Of a stretch of 64,000 bases of DNA, positions 8,275 to 15,827 are shown piece by piece. The position numbers and the translations under genes were made by a program. Source of the DNA: Chryseobacterium sp. (GTDB taxonomy: Bacteria; Bacteroidota; Bacteroidia; Flavobacteriales; Weeksellaceae). The notes beneath the pieces were generated by a model. That model did not search any database. It worked only from the letters and a program-made list of their open reading frames with translations, and was not told where the DNA came from. The stretch is from contig NZ_JARBTK010000009.1 of assembly GCF_029240215.1 (NCBI RefSeq), forward strand, positions 42,993 through 106,992. Reading direction: 5' to 3'. Position 1 is the first letter of the stretch. Every line of letters starts with the position of its first letter.

Positions 8275-8766
8275 GTGAAATTCTACCATTATTGCACCCG
8301 ATTGGTGATGAAGTATTTCTTTGTTGTAAAAATCCAGACCAGTTTGACTTTCAAGTACGTCCCAGACTAATTTCTGAAGTACACCATCGCCGATTCCGTG
8401 CACGATTTCCAGCCTTTTTAAATGATTTTTTCTGCAAAAATTAATGGTCTGAATCAGTTTTTCTTTCTGCATAAACAATCTCTCGAAACTATCGTAGTCA
8501 TTCGGATTTTTGACCAAATTATGAAAATGAAGGTCAAGAACCAAGGGATTTTTATCGTGTTTTTTTGAAGTTACTTTTCTGGGTTCTGCCTTTCGTACTA
8601 CTTTCATATTTTCGTAGATAGAAGCATTTTTCGGAACCAGTTTTTCTTTCGGATATTGATAGGTAAAACCATATTCGTCTTTGAAAACCACGATATTTCC
8701 ATTTACCGAAGTGATTACTCCGCTTAAATCTTCATCCACTACCGAAACTTTATCGCCTATTTTCAT
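8272..8766 (-). CDS. Smr-domain protein
   Basis: The 164-residue protein has an N-terminal SH3-like beta domain (MKIGDKVSVVDEDLSGVITS) and a C-terminal Smr domain with VLDLHFHNL near residue 92 and the HGIGDGVLQKLV motif near residue 133. Smr domains are endonuclease-like and occur on MutS2 and as free-standing proteins. Here the MutS ATPase part is absent. A role in RNA or DNA cleavage is inferred from the family only. Confidence 0.83.
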   Translation of the reverse strand: MKIGDKVSVVDEDLSGVITSVNGNIVVFKDEYGFTYQYPKEKLVPKNASIYENMKVVRKAEPRKVTSKKHDKNPLVLDLHFHNLVKNPNDYDSFERLFMQKEKLIQTINFCRKNHLKRLEIVHGIGDGVLQKLVWDVLESQTGLDFYNKEILHHQSGAIMVEFH

Positions 8767-8846
8767 AATTTTTTCTAAACAAAATATCTACTTAAAGTTT
8801 TTCTTCCGCATGAATCTCAATACTAAATTTTTTTAAAAATAAATTT

Positions 8847-8880
8847 AATTCCTCCGGAATGACAAATATGCCGGAAATTT
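8847..8880. repeat. Partial palindromic repeat with a TTTGTCATTCCG core
   Basis: The minus strand of 8847-8866 reads TTTGTCATTCCGGAGGAATT, nearly the same as one arm of the hairpin element at 15712-15782. CCGG at 8854-8857 and 8871-8874 with flanking AT pairs gives a short imperfect hairpin. It lies between the phosphoesterase and Smr genes and might also act as a weak terminator. Confidence 0.4.
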
Positions 8881-8891
8881 ATTAATTACAA

Positions 8892-9389
8892 TTAAATCTT
8901 TGAACCCAATTCAATAATTTCTAAATCTTTAATTTCCGTACCATCAATTACAAATCGCATCATCGTTCTCATTTTGTGCCAACCTTGTTTTCCACAAGCT
9001 CCCGGATTTAAGTGTAAAAGATTGTTTTTCTGATCAAACATCGCTTTCAAAATATGAGAATGCCCTGAAATAAATAATTTCGGCGCTTTTTCAGAGATTT
9101 CTTTTTGTGCTAAAGGTGTATATTTTCCGGGATAACCACCGATATGAATCATTAAAACTTCTACATTTTCACAAAAAAAGCGTGTTACCTCGGGAAATTC
9201 TGAACGAATTTTTGCGCCGTCAATATTTCCGTAAACACCTTTTAAAGGTTTTATTTTTTCAAGTTTTTCTATAATATCAAAACTTCCAAAATCTCCGCAA
9301 TGCCAAATTTCATCAGACTGTTGAGCGTAATCTAAAATTCGGTCATCTATGTAAGAATGAGAATCGGAGAGGAGGAGGATTTTAGTCAT
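8892..9389 (-). CDS. YfcE/MJ0936-type metallophosphoesterase
   Basis: The 165-residue protein shows the binuclear-metal phosphoesterase motifs in order: LLSDSHS at the N-terminus, IWHCGDFGS, VYGNIDG, MIHIGG and SGHSHI. The compact length fits the YfcE/MJ0936 family of phosphodiesterases, whose natural substrates are mostly unknown. A gap of 125 bp and a weak hairpin separate it from the downstream Smr gene. Confidence 0.88.
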   Translation of the reverse strand: MTKILLLSDSHSYIDDRILDYAQQSDEIWHCGDFGSFDIIEKLEKIKPLKGVYGNIDGAKIRSEFPEVTRFFCENVEVLMIHIGGYPGKYTPLAQKEISEKAPKLFISGHSHILKAMFDQKNNLLHLNPGACGKQGWHKMRTMMRFVIDGTEIKDLEIIELGSKI

Positions 9390-9416
9390 TGTTCAATGAA
9401 AATTTCTTTTGAAGTG

Positions 9417-9424
9417 CAAATTTA
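9417..9424 (-). promoter_or_regulatory. -7 element for the phosphoesterase gene
   Basis: The plus-strand CAAATTTA reads TAAATTTG on the minus strand, 27 bp before the ATG at 9389. It diverges from the serine hydrolase promoter element 20 bp away. Confidence 0.5.
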
Positions 9425-9444
9425 CTCAATAATACCGAATTGAT

Positions 9445-9452
9445 TAACTTTG
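9445..9452 (+). promoter_or_regulatory. -7 element for the serine hydrolase gene
   Basis: TAACTTTG matches TAnnTTTG. Its last three bases are the in-frame TTG at 9450, so that TTG cannot be the start codon and translation must begin at the ATG at 9468. Confidence 0.55.
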
Positions 9453-9467
9453 GAAAAATTTAAAAAA

Positions 9468-11009
9468 ATGAAGCAAAAACTATCCCTATTCTTTGTTCTT
9501 GTCTCTTTTATCGTATTCGCTCAGGTCGAAGAAAAGAAATTAAACGAATTGATCCAAAATGCCTTAAAAACTTTCGATGTTCCGGGAATGTCGGTTGGAG
9601 TAATCAAAGACGGCAAAATTATTTATTCAAAAGGTTTTGGAGTACGTTCTCTGTTGACAAAACAACCAATGGATGATACAACCTTAGTAGGCATTGCTTC
9701 CAATTCTAAAGCATTTACCTGTACAGCTTTAGCGATTTTAGCAGACGAAGGAAAACTGAATTGGGATGACAAAGTTTCAAAATATATTCCTGACTTTCAG
9801 ATGTATGATCCTTATGTTTCTCAAAATGTTACGATAAAAGATTTGGTGACACACAGAGCCGGATTAGGTCTTGGACAGGGCGATTTGATGTTTTTTCCTG
9901 AAGGTGGGAATCTAACCGTCAATGATATTGTTCATAATGTAAGATATTTGAAACCTGAAAATCCTTTCAGAACGACTTTAGATTATAATAATATCATGTT
10001 TATCGTTGCAGGAGAAGTTATTCACAGAGTTTCGGGATTGAATTGGGCAGATTTTATCGAGCAACGAATTATGAAACCCATCGGAATGAATTCAAGTTTT
10101 GGAAGTTACAACAGAGCAAAAGCGGTTATCAACAAAATTGACGCTCACGCTCCGGTTGACGGAAAAGCAATTGCAGTTCCTCACGACTGGAATGAAACAG
10201 GAAATGCTGCAGGTGGAATCATGAGTAATATCAAAGATATGACGACTTGGGCAGAATTTCTTTTAAACGGCTTTACGACTAAAGACGGAAAGAAATTGGT
10301 TTCAGACAAACAGATTCAGCAACTTTGGAATTTACAAATTACAAGTCCGGTTGCGATGAAAAATCCTTATGATACAGGTTTTTACGGTTATGGTTTGGGT
10401 TGGTTTTTGAGCGATGTGAAAGGTCATAAACAAATTCAGCATACAGGAGGTTTAATTGGAACGGTAACTCAGTTTACTTTGATTCCTGATATGAAATTGG
10501 GAATTGTAGTTTTGACCAATCAACAGTCTGGAGCAGCTTTTAATACAATTACCAATACTGTAAAAGATTCTTACTTGGGAATTGCTGACAGAAACTGGTT
10601 AAAAACTTACAGCGACAGAATAAGGAAAGCCGATGCAGAATATGAGACGCAGAAAAAAGAAGCGTTTGCCAAATCTGATGCATTTAAAAAAGAGAAAAAT
10701 CTACAGCCAAAGCCGGAACAGTTTGTTGGGAAATACAATGATATCTGGTTTGGTGATGTTGACATTATTCAGCGAGGAAATACATACAGAATTTCCTGTC
10801 AGAATTCTCCACGATTAAAAGGCGAATTGCTTCCCTATTCAAACAATTCTTTCATTATCAAATGGGACGACAGAAGCTACGATGCAGATGCTTATATTAT
10901 TTTCAATTATGATGAAAACGGAAAAGCTCAATCTGCAAAAATAAAAGCAATTTCTGATATTACAGATTTTAGTTTTGATTTTGATGATCTGGATTTGAAG
11001 AGAAAATAA
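9468..11009 (+). CDS. Secreted class C beta-lactamase-like serine hydrolase with DUF3471 tail
   Basis: A signal peptide (MKQKLSLFFVLVSFIVFAQ) leads into a beta-lactamase/DD-peptidase fold with the SxxK motif as SNSK (near residue 76 of the mature frame), a YxN motif in LDYNNIMF, and HTGG as the KTG-equivalent triad. The last 110 or so residues match the DUF3471 beta-rich tail seen on such hydrolases in Bacteroidota. The family includes esterases, peptidases and beta-lactamases, so the substrate is open. The start at 9468 rather than the in-frame TTG at 9450 is set by the signal peptide and the overlapping promoter element. Confidence 0.87.
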   Translation: MKQKLSLFFVLVSFIVFAQVEEKKLNELIQNALKTFDVPGMSVGVIKDGKIIYSKGFGVRSLLTKQPMDDTTLVGIASNSKAFTCTALAILADEGKLNWDDKVSKYIPDFQMYDPYVSQNVTIKDLVTHRAGLGLGQGDLMFFPEGGNLTVNDIVHNVRYLKPENPFRTTLDYNNIMFIVAGEVIHRVSGLNWADFIEQRIMKPIGMNSSFGSYNRAKAVINKIDAHAPVDGKAIAVPHDWNETGNAAGGIMSNIKDMTTWAEFLLNGFTTKDGKKLVSDKQIQQLWNLQITSPVAMKNPYDTGFYGYGLGWFLSDVKGHKQIQHTGGLIGTVTQFTLIPDMKLGIVVLTNQQSGAAFNTITNTVKDSYLGIADRNWLKTYSDRIRKADAEYETQKKEAFAKSDAFKKEKNLQPKPEQFVGKYNDIWFGDVDIIQRGNTYRISCQNSPRLKGELLPYSNNSFIIKWDDRSYDADAYIIFNYDENGKAQSAKIKAISDITDFSFDFDDLDLKRK

Positions 11010-11017
11010 AAAAAATG

Positions 11018-11077
11018 AACCATTAAGATTTAAAATGAAATTAGAGATATTGATCAACTTAATAAATCTTAATGGTT
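11018..11077. repeat. Intergenic inverted repeat with 14-15 bp arms
   Basis: AACCATTAAGATTT at 11018-11031 pairs perfectly with AAATCTTAATGGTT at 11064-11077 across a 32-nt loop. It lies just after the serine hydrolase stop and before a separate terminator, so it is probably a dispersed palindromic element rather than a terminator. Confidence 0.55.
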
Positions 11078-11091
11078 TAATGATCAATAGG

Positions 11092-11117
11092 AACGGACTT
11101 CAGTCCGTTTTTTTTAT
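11092..11117 (+). terminator. Terminator of the serine hydrolase gene
   Basis: AACGGACT (11092-11099) pairs with AGTCCGTT (11102-11109) and is followed by an uninterrupted T tract to 11117. Confidence 0.8.
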
Positions 11118-11144
11118 TTTTTTCAGCAAAAACTTTGAAAATTA

Positions 11145-11420
11145 TTAATCAGCAAAAAACATTGTTAAAAAGCAGACTAACTGTACACTCAAACTCAAAA
11201 TATTTATTGATACAGATTTAAATTTATTTTTAATTAAAATATAAATATTAAAGAGGAAAAAGAAAACCATTCCAAGGATGATCGGAATTGTCAGAATTTC
11301 TGCAAATACATTTATTAAATTGATCTTTTCCATTTTTGAAGAATAATACACTAAAAATAGAATATATCCCAAACAAAAAATGCTTGCTGTCAAAATGAAA
11401 GTATTCAATCGGATTTTCAT
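11145..11420 (-). CDS. Small three-helix membrane protein downstream of the SixA-like gene
   Basis: The 91-residue product (MKIRLNTFILTASIFCLGYI...) has three hydrophobic segments of about 20 residues each and no recognised domain. A longer frame extends upstream on the same strand, but its first 58 or so codons lie inside the phosphatase gene and do not look like protein. The ATG at 11420 lies 10 bp beyond the phosphatase stop (11431); an alternative ATG at 11456 would overlap it. Probably co-transcribed with the phosphatase. No function can be proposed. Confidence 0.5.
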   Translation of the reverse strand: MKIRLNTFILTASIFCLGYILFLVYYSSKMEKINLINVFAEILTIPIILGMVFFFLFNIYILIKNKFKSVSINILSLSVQLVCFLTMFFAD

Positions 11421-11430
11421 TAGAATAAAA

Positions 11431-11913
11431 TTATAATTGGATCTTATTCGGCTCATAGAAAAATAAAAGTTTTTTATCAGCTCCGTCAAATTGCGACCAA
11501 GAATCACAACTGATCTCAAAACCAGCAACACCGCACGTAGGAAAATGAAAAATATCTTCCGAAATCGAATTGGCAAAATTTGAAATTCCATTATTGTGTG
11601 AGAAAAAAGCGACTGAATTGACATCATCATTCAAATCATAAATGACCGACTGAAAATTATTTTCAGATGGATTGTATAATTTCTCATTGGTAACATAATT
11701 CAGCCTGTAGGTCTGATTAAAAATTTTGCACGTATTTAAGGCTCTTACCGCCGGACTGGAAACTAAATAGTCAATCGCTACGCTGTTGTTTTTTAAAAAT
11801 TTAGACATTTTCAAAGCATCCTGTAACCCCTTGTCTGCCAATGGTCTGTCAAAGTCTTCCGTTTCTTCCGGCCAGTCACTTTTTGCATGTCTTACTAAGA
11901 TGAGTTTCTTCAT
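11431..11913 (-). CDS. SixA-like histidine phosphatase
   Basis: The 160-residue protein starts MKKLILVRHAKSDWPEE, with the RHG-type motif RHAKS and catalytic His9. It has LADKGLQDA, SSPAVRALNTCKIF and the second catalytic histidine in VAFFSHNNGISNFAN. It is short like E. coli SixA, which dephosphorylates phosphohistidine on signalling or phosphotransfer proteins. The substrate here is unknown and no phosphorelay gene is adjacent. Confidence 0.85.
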   Translation of the reverse strand: MKKLILVRHAKSDWPEETEDFDRPLADKGLQDALKMSKFLKNNSVAIDYLVSSPAVRALNTCKIFNQTYRLNYVTNEKLYNPSENNFQSVIYDLNDDVNSVAFFSHNNGISNFANSISEDIFHFPTCGVAGFEISCDSWSQFDGADKKLLFFYEPNKIQL

Positions 11914-12013
11914 AGTTCTGAGTTTGGAATATTAAAATTATAAAAAAAAATCGTTGAATGTCACATCATTTTATAAAAAAATCTGCGTTATGAATAAAAT
12001 CATTAAAATTTCT

Positions 12014-12021
12014 TAAATTTG
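12014..12021 (+). promoter_or_regulatory. -7 element directly before ruvX
   Basis: TAAATTTG is a perfect TAnnTTTG match ending 7 bp before the ruvX ATG at 12029. Transcription is predicted to start at or within a few bases of the start codon, giving a leaderless or nearly leaderless message. Confidence 0.55.
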
Positions 12022-12028
12022 CAGACTT

Positions 12029-12445
12029 ATGGGACAAATCCTTGCGATAGACTACGGAAAGGCTCGTTGTGGCATTGCCGTGACCGATGATATGAGGATT
12101 ATTGCCAGCGCACTGCAAACTGTAGAAACAAAGTTTTTGATGGAATTTTTGACAAAATATTTCAGTGAAAACAAAGTAGAAGACATTGTAGTAGGTCTTC
12201 CGATTGATTTGCGGGGAAACCTTTCTGACGTGGAAACTGATATTTTAAAGTTTATAGAAAGTTTTAAAATTGAATTTCCGGATATTCAGGTTCATCGTTT
12301 GGATGAAAGATTTACGTCAAAAATGGCTTCGTTTTTTATTTCCCAAAGCGGGAAGAGCAAAAAACAGAGACAGGAGAAGGGATTAATAGATAAAGTAAGT
12401 GCAACCATCATATTGCAGAATTTTTTAGAACAAAGAACAAGATGA
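12029..12445 (+). CDS. ruvX: RuvX/YqgF RNase H-fold nuclease
   Basis: The 138-residue protein has the YqgF order of motifs: ILAIDYGKARCGIAVTD at the N-terminus with the first metal-binding aspartate, VVGLPIDLRG near residue 56, LDERFTSKMA near residue 90, and KGLIDKVSATIILQNFL with the last acidic residue. YqgF proteins process pre-16S rRNA and have been proposed as Holliday-junction resolvases. The stop overlaps the def start by 4 bp (ATGA), so the two are translationally coupled. Confidence 0.92.
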   Translation: MGQILAIDYGKARCGIAVTDDMRIIASALQTVETKFLMEFLTKYFSENKVEDIVVGLPIDLRGNLSDVETDILKFIESFKIEFPDIQVHRLDERFTSKMASFFISQSGKSKKQRQEKGLIDKVSATIILQNFLEQRTR

Positions 12446-13014
12446 TTTTACCAATTAGAGCCTTTGGAGATCCTGTTTTGAGAAAAGTGGGAAAAGATAT
12501 AGATAAAGATTATCCCGGTTTGCAGGAGCTCATAGATAATATGTTTGAAACCATGTACAGCGCCAATGGCATTGGTTTGGCTGCACCACAGATTGGTTTA
12601 GACATCCGTCTGTTTATTGTAGATGTTTCGCCTTTGGCAGAAGATGAAGATTATGAAGATATTGCTGAAGAGCTGAAAGATTTCAAAAAAGTATTCATCA
12701 ATGCTCAGATTCTTGAAGAATCGGGTGAAGAGTGGAAATTTAATGAAGGATGTCTTTCGATTCCTGATGTGAGGGAAGATGTGAAGAGAAAAAGTACGAT
12801 CGTTATAGAATATTATGACGAAAATTTTGTGAAGCATACAGAAACTTTTTCCGATATTAGAGCCCGCGTAATTCAGCATGAGTATGACCATATTGAAGGC
12901 ACGCTGTTTACCGATCATTTAAGTTCTTTAAAGAAAAAACTGGTAAAAGGTAAATTGGTGAAAATCTCTCAGGGTGATGTATCAATCAACTACAAAATGA
13001 GATTTCCGAAATAA
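12442..13014 (+). CDS. def: Peptide deformylase
   Basis: This iron- or zinc-dependent enzyme removes the formyl group from new proteins. All three family motifs are present in the 190-residue sequence: GIGLAAPQIG near residue 43, EGCLSIP near residue 108, and QHEYDHIEG near residue 148 with the two metal-binding histidines. A 25-residue acidic insertion between motifs 1 and 2 (PLAEDEDYEDIAEEL region) is typical of Bacteroidota homologues. Coupled to ruvX by a 4-bp overlap. Confidence 0.95.
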   Translation: MILPIRAFGDPVLRKVGKDIDKDYPGLQELIDNMFETMYSANGIGLAAPQIGLDIRLFIVDVSPLAEDEDYEDIAEELKDFKKVFINAQILEESGEEWKFNEGCLSIPDVREDVKRKSTIVIEYYDENFVKHTETFSDIRARVIQHEYDHIEGTLFTDHLSSLKKKLVKGKLVKISQGDVSINYKMRFPK

Positions 13015-13088
13015 TAAAATAGAAATAAGTAAACAATAAACTGCAGTTTGTCTTGAGCAAATTGCTAAAAATTAAAAAAAATAAGATT

Positions 13089-13652
13089 ATGCTGTTAGAA
13101 AAAATAATTTCGATTTCTGGTAAACCAGGTCTTTACAAATTAGTTTCGCAATTGAAAAACGGATTTATTATTGAAGACGTTACAACAAAAAAGAAAGTAA
13201 GCATCGGTAACTCAAGTCAGGTGAGTTTGTTGGATAATATTGCAATGTTCACATTCGACAAAGAAGTTCCTTTGTTTGAAGTTTTTGAAAATATTGCTAA
13301 AAATTACGAGTACAAAGAAACAATTTCTCATAAGTCTACTGACGAAGAATTGAGAGAATTTATGGGAGCATCTCTTCCAAATTATGATACAGAAAGGGTT
13401 TATTATTCTGATATTAAAAAATTGGCTCAATGGTATAATATTCTTCACAAAGCGGGATATATTACGCCAGAAAGCTTCGTAAAAGCAGAACCGGAAACTG
13501 TAGAGGGAGAAAGCACGGAAGCAGATATTACAGCTGACAAAGCAGCTCCGAAAAAAGCAGCTCCAAAAGCTGACAAACCTGCAACTCCAAAAGTAAAAGC
13601 AAGCTCAGGAGCAAAAGCAGCTACAAAAAGTACACACAGAAAAATGGGATAA
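13089..13652 (+). CDS. DUF5606 family protein
   Basis: The 187-residue protein begins MLLEKIISISGKPGLYKLVS, the conserved N-terminus of DUF5606 proteins found across Bacteroidota near def and ruvX. A Tudor/SH3-like N-terminal part and a helical middle are followed by an Ala/Lys/Pro-rich low-complexity tail (about residues 135-187) that looks like a histone H1-type nucleic-acid-binding tail. An in-frame TTG at 13053 would add 12 lysine-rich residues, but the family N-terminus supports 13089. The function is unknown. Confidence 0.8.
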   Translation: MLLEKIISISGKPGLYKLVSQLKNGFIIEDVTTKKKVSIGNSSQVSLLDNIAMFTFDKEVPLFEVFENIAKNYEYKETISHKSTDEELREFMGASLPNYDTERVYYSDIKKLAQWYNILHKAGYITPESFVKAEPETVEGESTEADITADKAAPKKAAPKADKPATPKVKASSGAKAATKSTHRKMG

Positions 13653-13674
13653 TTTATTTTATCTGAATTTATAT

Positions 13675-13706
13675 AAAACCTTGTCAGCGATGATAAGGTT
13701 TTTTGT
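13675..13706 (+). terminator. Terminator of the ruvX-def-DUF5606 unit
   Basis: A 12-bp stem (13675-13686 with 13691-13702, one G-T pair) closes on a GCGA tetraloop and runs into TTTT. Confidence 0.85.
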
Positions 13707-13747
13707 TTTTGGGCTAAAAATTTGACTTAGGAAAATGGAGCGTTAAG

Positions 13748-13870
13748 AAAATTAAAAGTTAATCCGTTAAGAAATTCCCACTGTTTGAAGCGCGACAATA
13801 CTTTTGAACTAAAAAACAAATTTAGAACTCGCGCAAGTTTTGGGAATTTTAGGATTTACTTTTAATTTTT
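13748..13870. repeat. Long imperfect inverted-repeat element
   Basis: In the 318-bp gap before mazG, an outer arm AAAATTAAAAGTTAATCC (13748-13765) matches the reverse complement of the segment ending at 13869 with one change. An inner arm around AAATTCCCA...GCGCGA (13772-13795) matches the reverse complement of 13829-13850. The whole can fold into one hairpin of about 120 nt. No coding potential was seen. It looks like a palindromic mobile or REP-like element. Confidence 0.55.
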
Positions 13871-13899
13871 AGCGGAAGTTTCCAAGTCTTGAACTTTTG

Positions 13900-13925
13900 G
13901 TTCTTTTGTTTTAAGACAAAAGAAC
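13900..13925. repeat. Short hairpin upstream of mazG
   Basis: GTTCTTTTGT (13900-13909) and ACAAAAGAAC (13916-13925) form a perfect 10-bp stem with a 6-nt loop. It adjoins the long inverted repeat and may belong to the same element. There is no T tract, so it is not a classical terminator. Confidence 0.5.
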
Positions 13926-13940
13926 TAATAAAGATTTGCT

Positions 13941-13948
13941 TAAATTTG
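13941..13948 (+). promoter_or_regulatory. -7 element for mazG
   Basis: TAAATTTG matches TAnnTTTG, 22 bp before the ATG at 13971. Confidence 0.55.
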
Positions 13949-13970
13949 TACTACTTTTTAATTCTCAATT

Positions 13971-14744
13971 ATGAACACCAGACAGGAAAAACTCGAAGCT
14001 TTTGGAAGACTTTTGGATATTATGGATGACCTTCGTGAAAAATGTCCATGGGATCAAAAACAAACACTTCAGACGTTGCGTCATTTAACGTTGGAAGAAA
14101 CGTACGAACTTTCAGATGCTTTGTTGCGGGAAGATTTAACTGAAATTAAAAAAGAACTAGGAGACGTGCTTCTGCATCTGGTTTTTTATGCTAAAATTGG
14201 TTCAGAAAAAGAAACTTTTGATATTGCCGATGTTATCAATTCATTGAATGAAAAACTGATTTTCCGTCATCCACATATTTATGGAGATGTTGAAGTGAAG
14301 GATGAAGAAGAAGTAAAACAGAATTGGGAGAAATTGAAACTCAAAGAAGGCAATAAATCTATTTTGGGTGGCGTTCCGAAAGGTTTGCCAAGTATGGTGA
14401 AAGCTTACAGAATTCAGGATAAAGTAAAAGGAATTGGTTTTGAATTCCATGATGCTGAAGATGCATGGAAAAAAGTAGATGAAGAGATTCAGGAATTTCA
14501 TGATGAAACTGAGTTAGATAAAAAAGAACAGGAATTGGGAGACGTATTTTTTTCGTTGATCAACTATGCCCGAATTTCAGGTTTAAATCCTGATTCAGCT
14601 TTGGAACGAACTAATCTGAAATTCATTTCAAGATTCCAAAAAATGGAAAATTTGGCTTTAGAAAGAAATTTAAAATTGGAAGATATGACTTTGGAAGAAA
14701 TGGACGAACTTTGGGATGAAATAAAAATTTTAAATAAAAACTAA
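13971..14744 (+). CDS. mazG: Nucleoside triphosphate pyrophosphohydrolase MazG
   Basis: The 257-residue protein has two MazG domains. The first (about 8-115) carries CPWDQKQTLQTLRHLTLEE and the metal-binding ELGDVLLHL. The second (about 140-250) has EEIQEFHDE and ELGDVFFSLINYAR. MazG hydrolyses NTPs to NMP and pyrophosphate and can remove damaged nucleotides or lower ppGpp. The length and the tandem domains are those of the full-size housekeeping form, not of the short phage form. No mazEF module is adjacent. Confidence 0.93.
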   Translation: MNTRQEKLEAFGRLLDIMDDLREKCPWDQKQTLQTLRHLTLEETYELSDALLREDLTEIKKELGDVLLHLVFYAKIGSEKETFDIADVINSLNEKLIFRHPHIYGDVEVKDEEEVKQNWEKLKLKEGNKSILGGVPKGLPSMVKAYRIQDKVKGIGFEFHDAEDAWKKVDEEIQEFHDETELDKKEQELGDVFFSLINYARISGLNPDSALERTNLKFISRFQKMENLALERNLKLEDMTLEEMDELWDEIKILNKN

Positions 14745-14826
14745 TGAAATCGCCATGATTTGGAAATCTAATCCCAATGAAGACTCAGCGATAGCATATG
14801 ACTTTTAACAACAATAAAATCTACAT

Positions 14827-15705
14827 ATGAAAATGCATATTCTTACTGCGATTTGTTCACTTATATTTATAGGATGCAATCCGAAAACTGAAAATACTCA
14901 AGTAAAAGAAGATTCTTTGAAAACAGAATTTTCTCTGCCCAAAAAGCTGAAAGAAGTTTCAGGAATTGCACTTTCGCAGGATCAGAAAACGATTTGGGCA
15001 ATCGAAGATGCCGGAAATAAAAATGTAGTTTACGGATTAAACCGACAAGGAGAATTGACTACCGATGTTTTGGTGGAAAACTCCGAAAATAACGATTGGG
15101 AAGATATTACCAAAGACGCAGCCGGAAATATCTATATCGGAGATTTTGGAAATAATGAAAATGACAGACAGAATCTTTCTATCTTAAAATTAGATTTGAA
15201 AACTGATTCTCAGAAGTCAACAAAGGTTATTCAGACTACGAAATTTCATTACGAAGGGCAGACTGAATTTCCTCCAAAAAAATCAAATTTACTGTACGAT
15301 TGCGAAGCATTTGTTGAAAAAGACGGTAACTTTTATTTGTTCACAAAAAACAGAAGCAAAGGTTTTGATGGAACTTTTTTAGTTTTCCAAATTCCAAATA
15401 AAGAAGGTAATTTTGAAGCGAAATTGGTAGGTAAATTGAAATTGGAAGGCGGTTACACTGATGCTGCAATTACTTCAGCTACCATCAATTCTAAAAATCA
15501 GATTGTGCTTCTAAATCATAAAAATATCAATGTACTTTCCGGATTTACAGCGAATGATTTTAGTTCAGCCAAAGTTCAGAAAATACCTTTAAATCATAAT
15601 TCGCAAAAAGAAGCCATTGTTTTTATTGATGATAAAACGTTGTTGATTGCCGATGAAAAGGATAAGAAAACAGGTGGGAATGTTTATCAGTTTTCTTTAA
15701 AATAA
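14827..15705 (+). CDS. Lipoprotein with predicted beta-propeller fold
   Basis: The 292-residue product has a lipoprotein signal peptide ending in LIFIGC and then a run of propeller-like blades with recurrent phrases such as SGIALSQDQKTIWAIEDAGN, WEDITKDAAGNIYIGDFGNN and KEAIVFIDDKTLLIADE. These resemble the SMP-30/SdiA-regulated propeller group, but I cannot name a specific family or activity. It is a membrane-anchored extracytoplasmic protein of unknown function. No promoter element was found between it and mazG, 82 bp upstream. Confidence 0.6.
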   Translation: MKMHILTAICSLIFIGCNPKTENTQVKEDSLKTEFSLPKKLKEVSGIALSQDQKTIWAIEDAGNKNVVYGLNRQGELTTDVLVENSENNDWEDITKDAAGNIYIGDFGNNENDRQNLSILKLDLKTDSQKSTKVIQTTKFHYEGQTEFPPKKSNLLYDCEAFVEKDGNFYLFTKNRSKGFDGTFLVFQIPNKEGNFEAKLVGKLKLEGGYTDAAITSATINSKNQIVLLNHKNINVLSGFTANDFSSAKVQKIPLNHNSQKEAIVFIDDKTLLIADEKDKKTGGNVYQFSLK

Positions 15706-15711
15706 ATATCA

Positions 15712-15782
15712 AGTTTGTCATTCCGTAGGAGTCTCAATAGCTTATCTAATATGTTGTATAGATTCTTTCAGAATGACAAACT
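15712..15782. repeat. Palindromic element with TTTGTCATTCCG arms
   Basis: AGTTTGTCATTC (15712-15723) is perfectly inverted as GAATGACAAACT (15771-15782), with a second inner complementarity (TAGGAGTCTC against GATTCTTTC, imperfect). A related half-copy lies at 8847-8866. It occupies the gap between the convergent propeller lipoprotein and phosphoesterase-barrel genes. Confidence 0.6.
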
Positions 15783-15827
15783 CTACAAAATTTATTTAAG
15801 AAGGTTAAATAAAGCAGTCAATGACTG

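Noticed and set aside
9450..9467. Upstream TTG start for the serine hydrolase
   Set aside because: The TTG is part of the TAACTTTG promoter element, and the added residues (MEKFKK) would precede the signal peptide.
11456..11630. N-terminal extension of the small membrane protein inside the SixA-like gene
   Set aside because: These codons are the shadow of the phosphatase gene in another frame; the compositional signal changes at about 11420.
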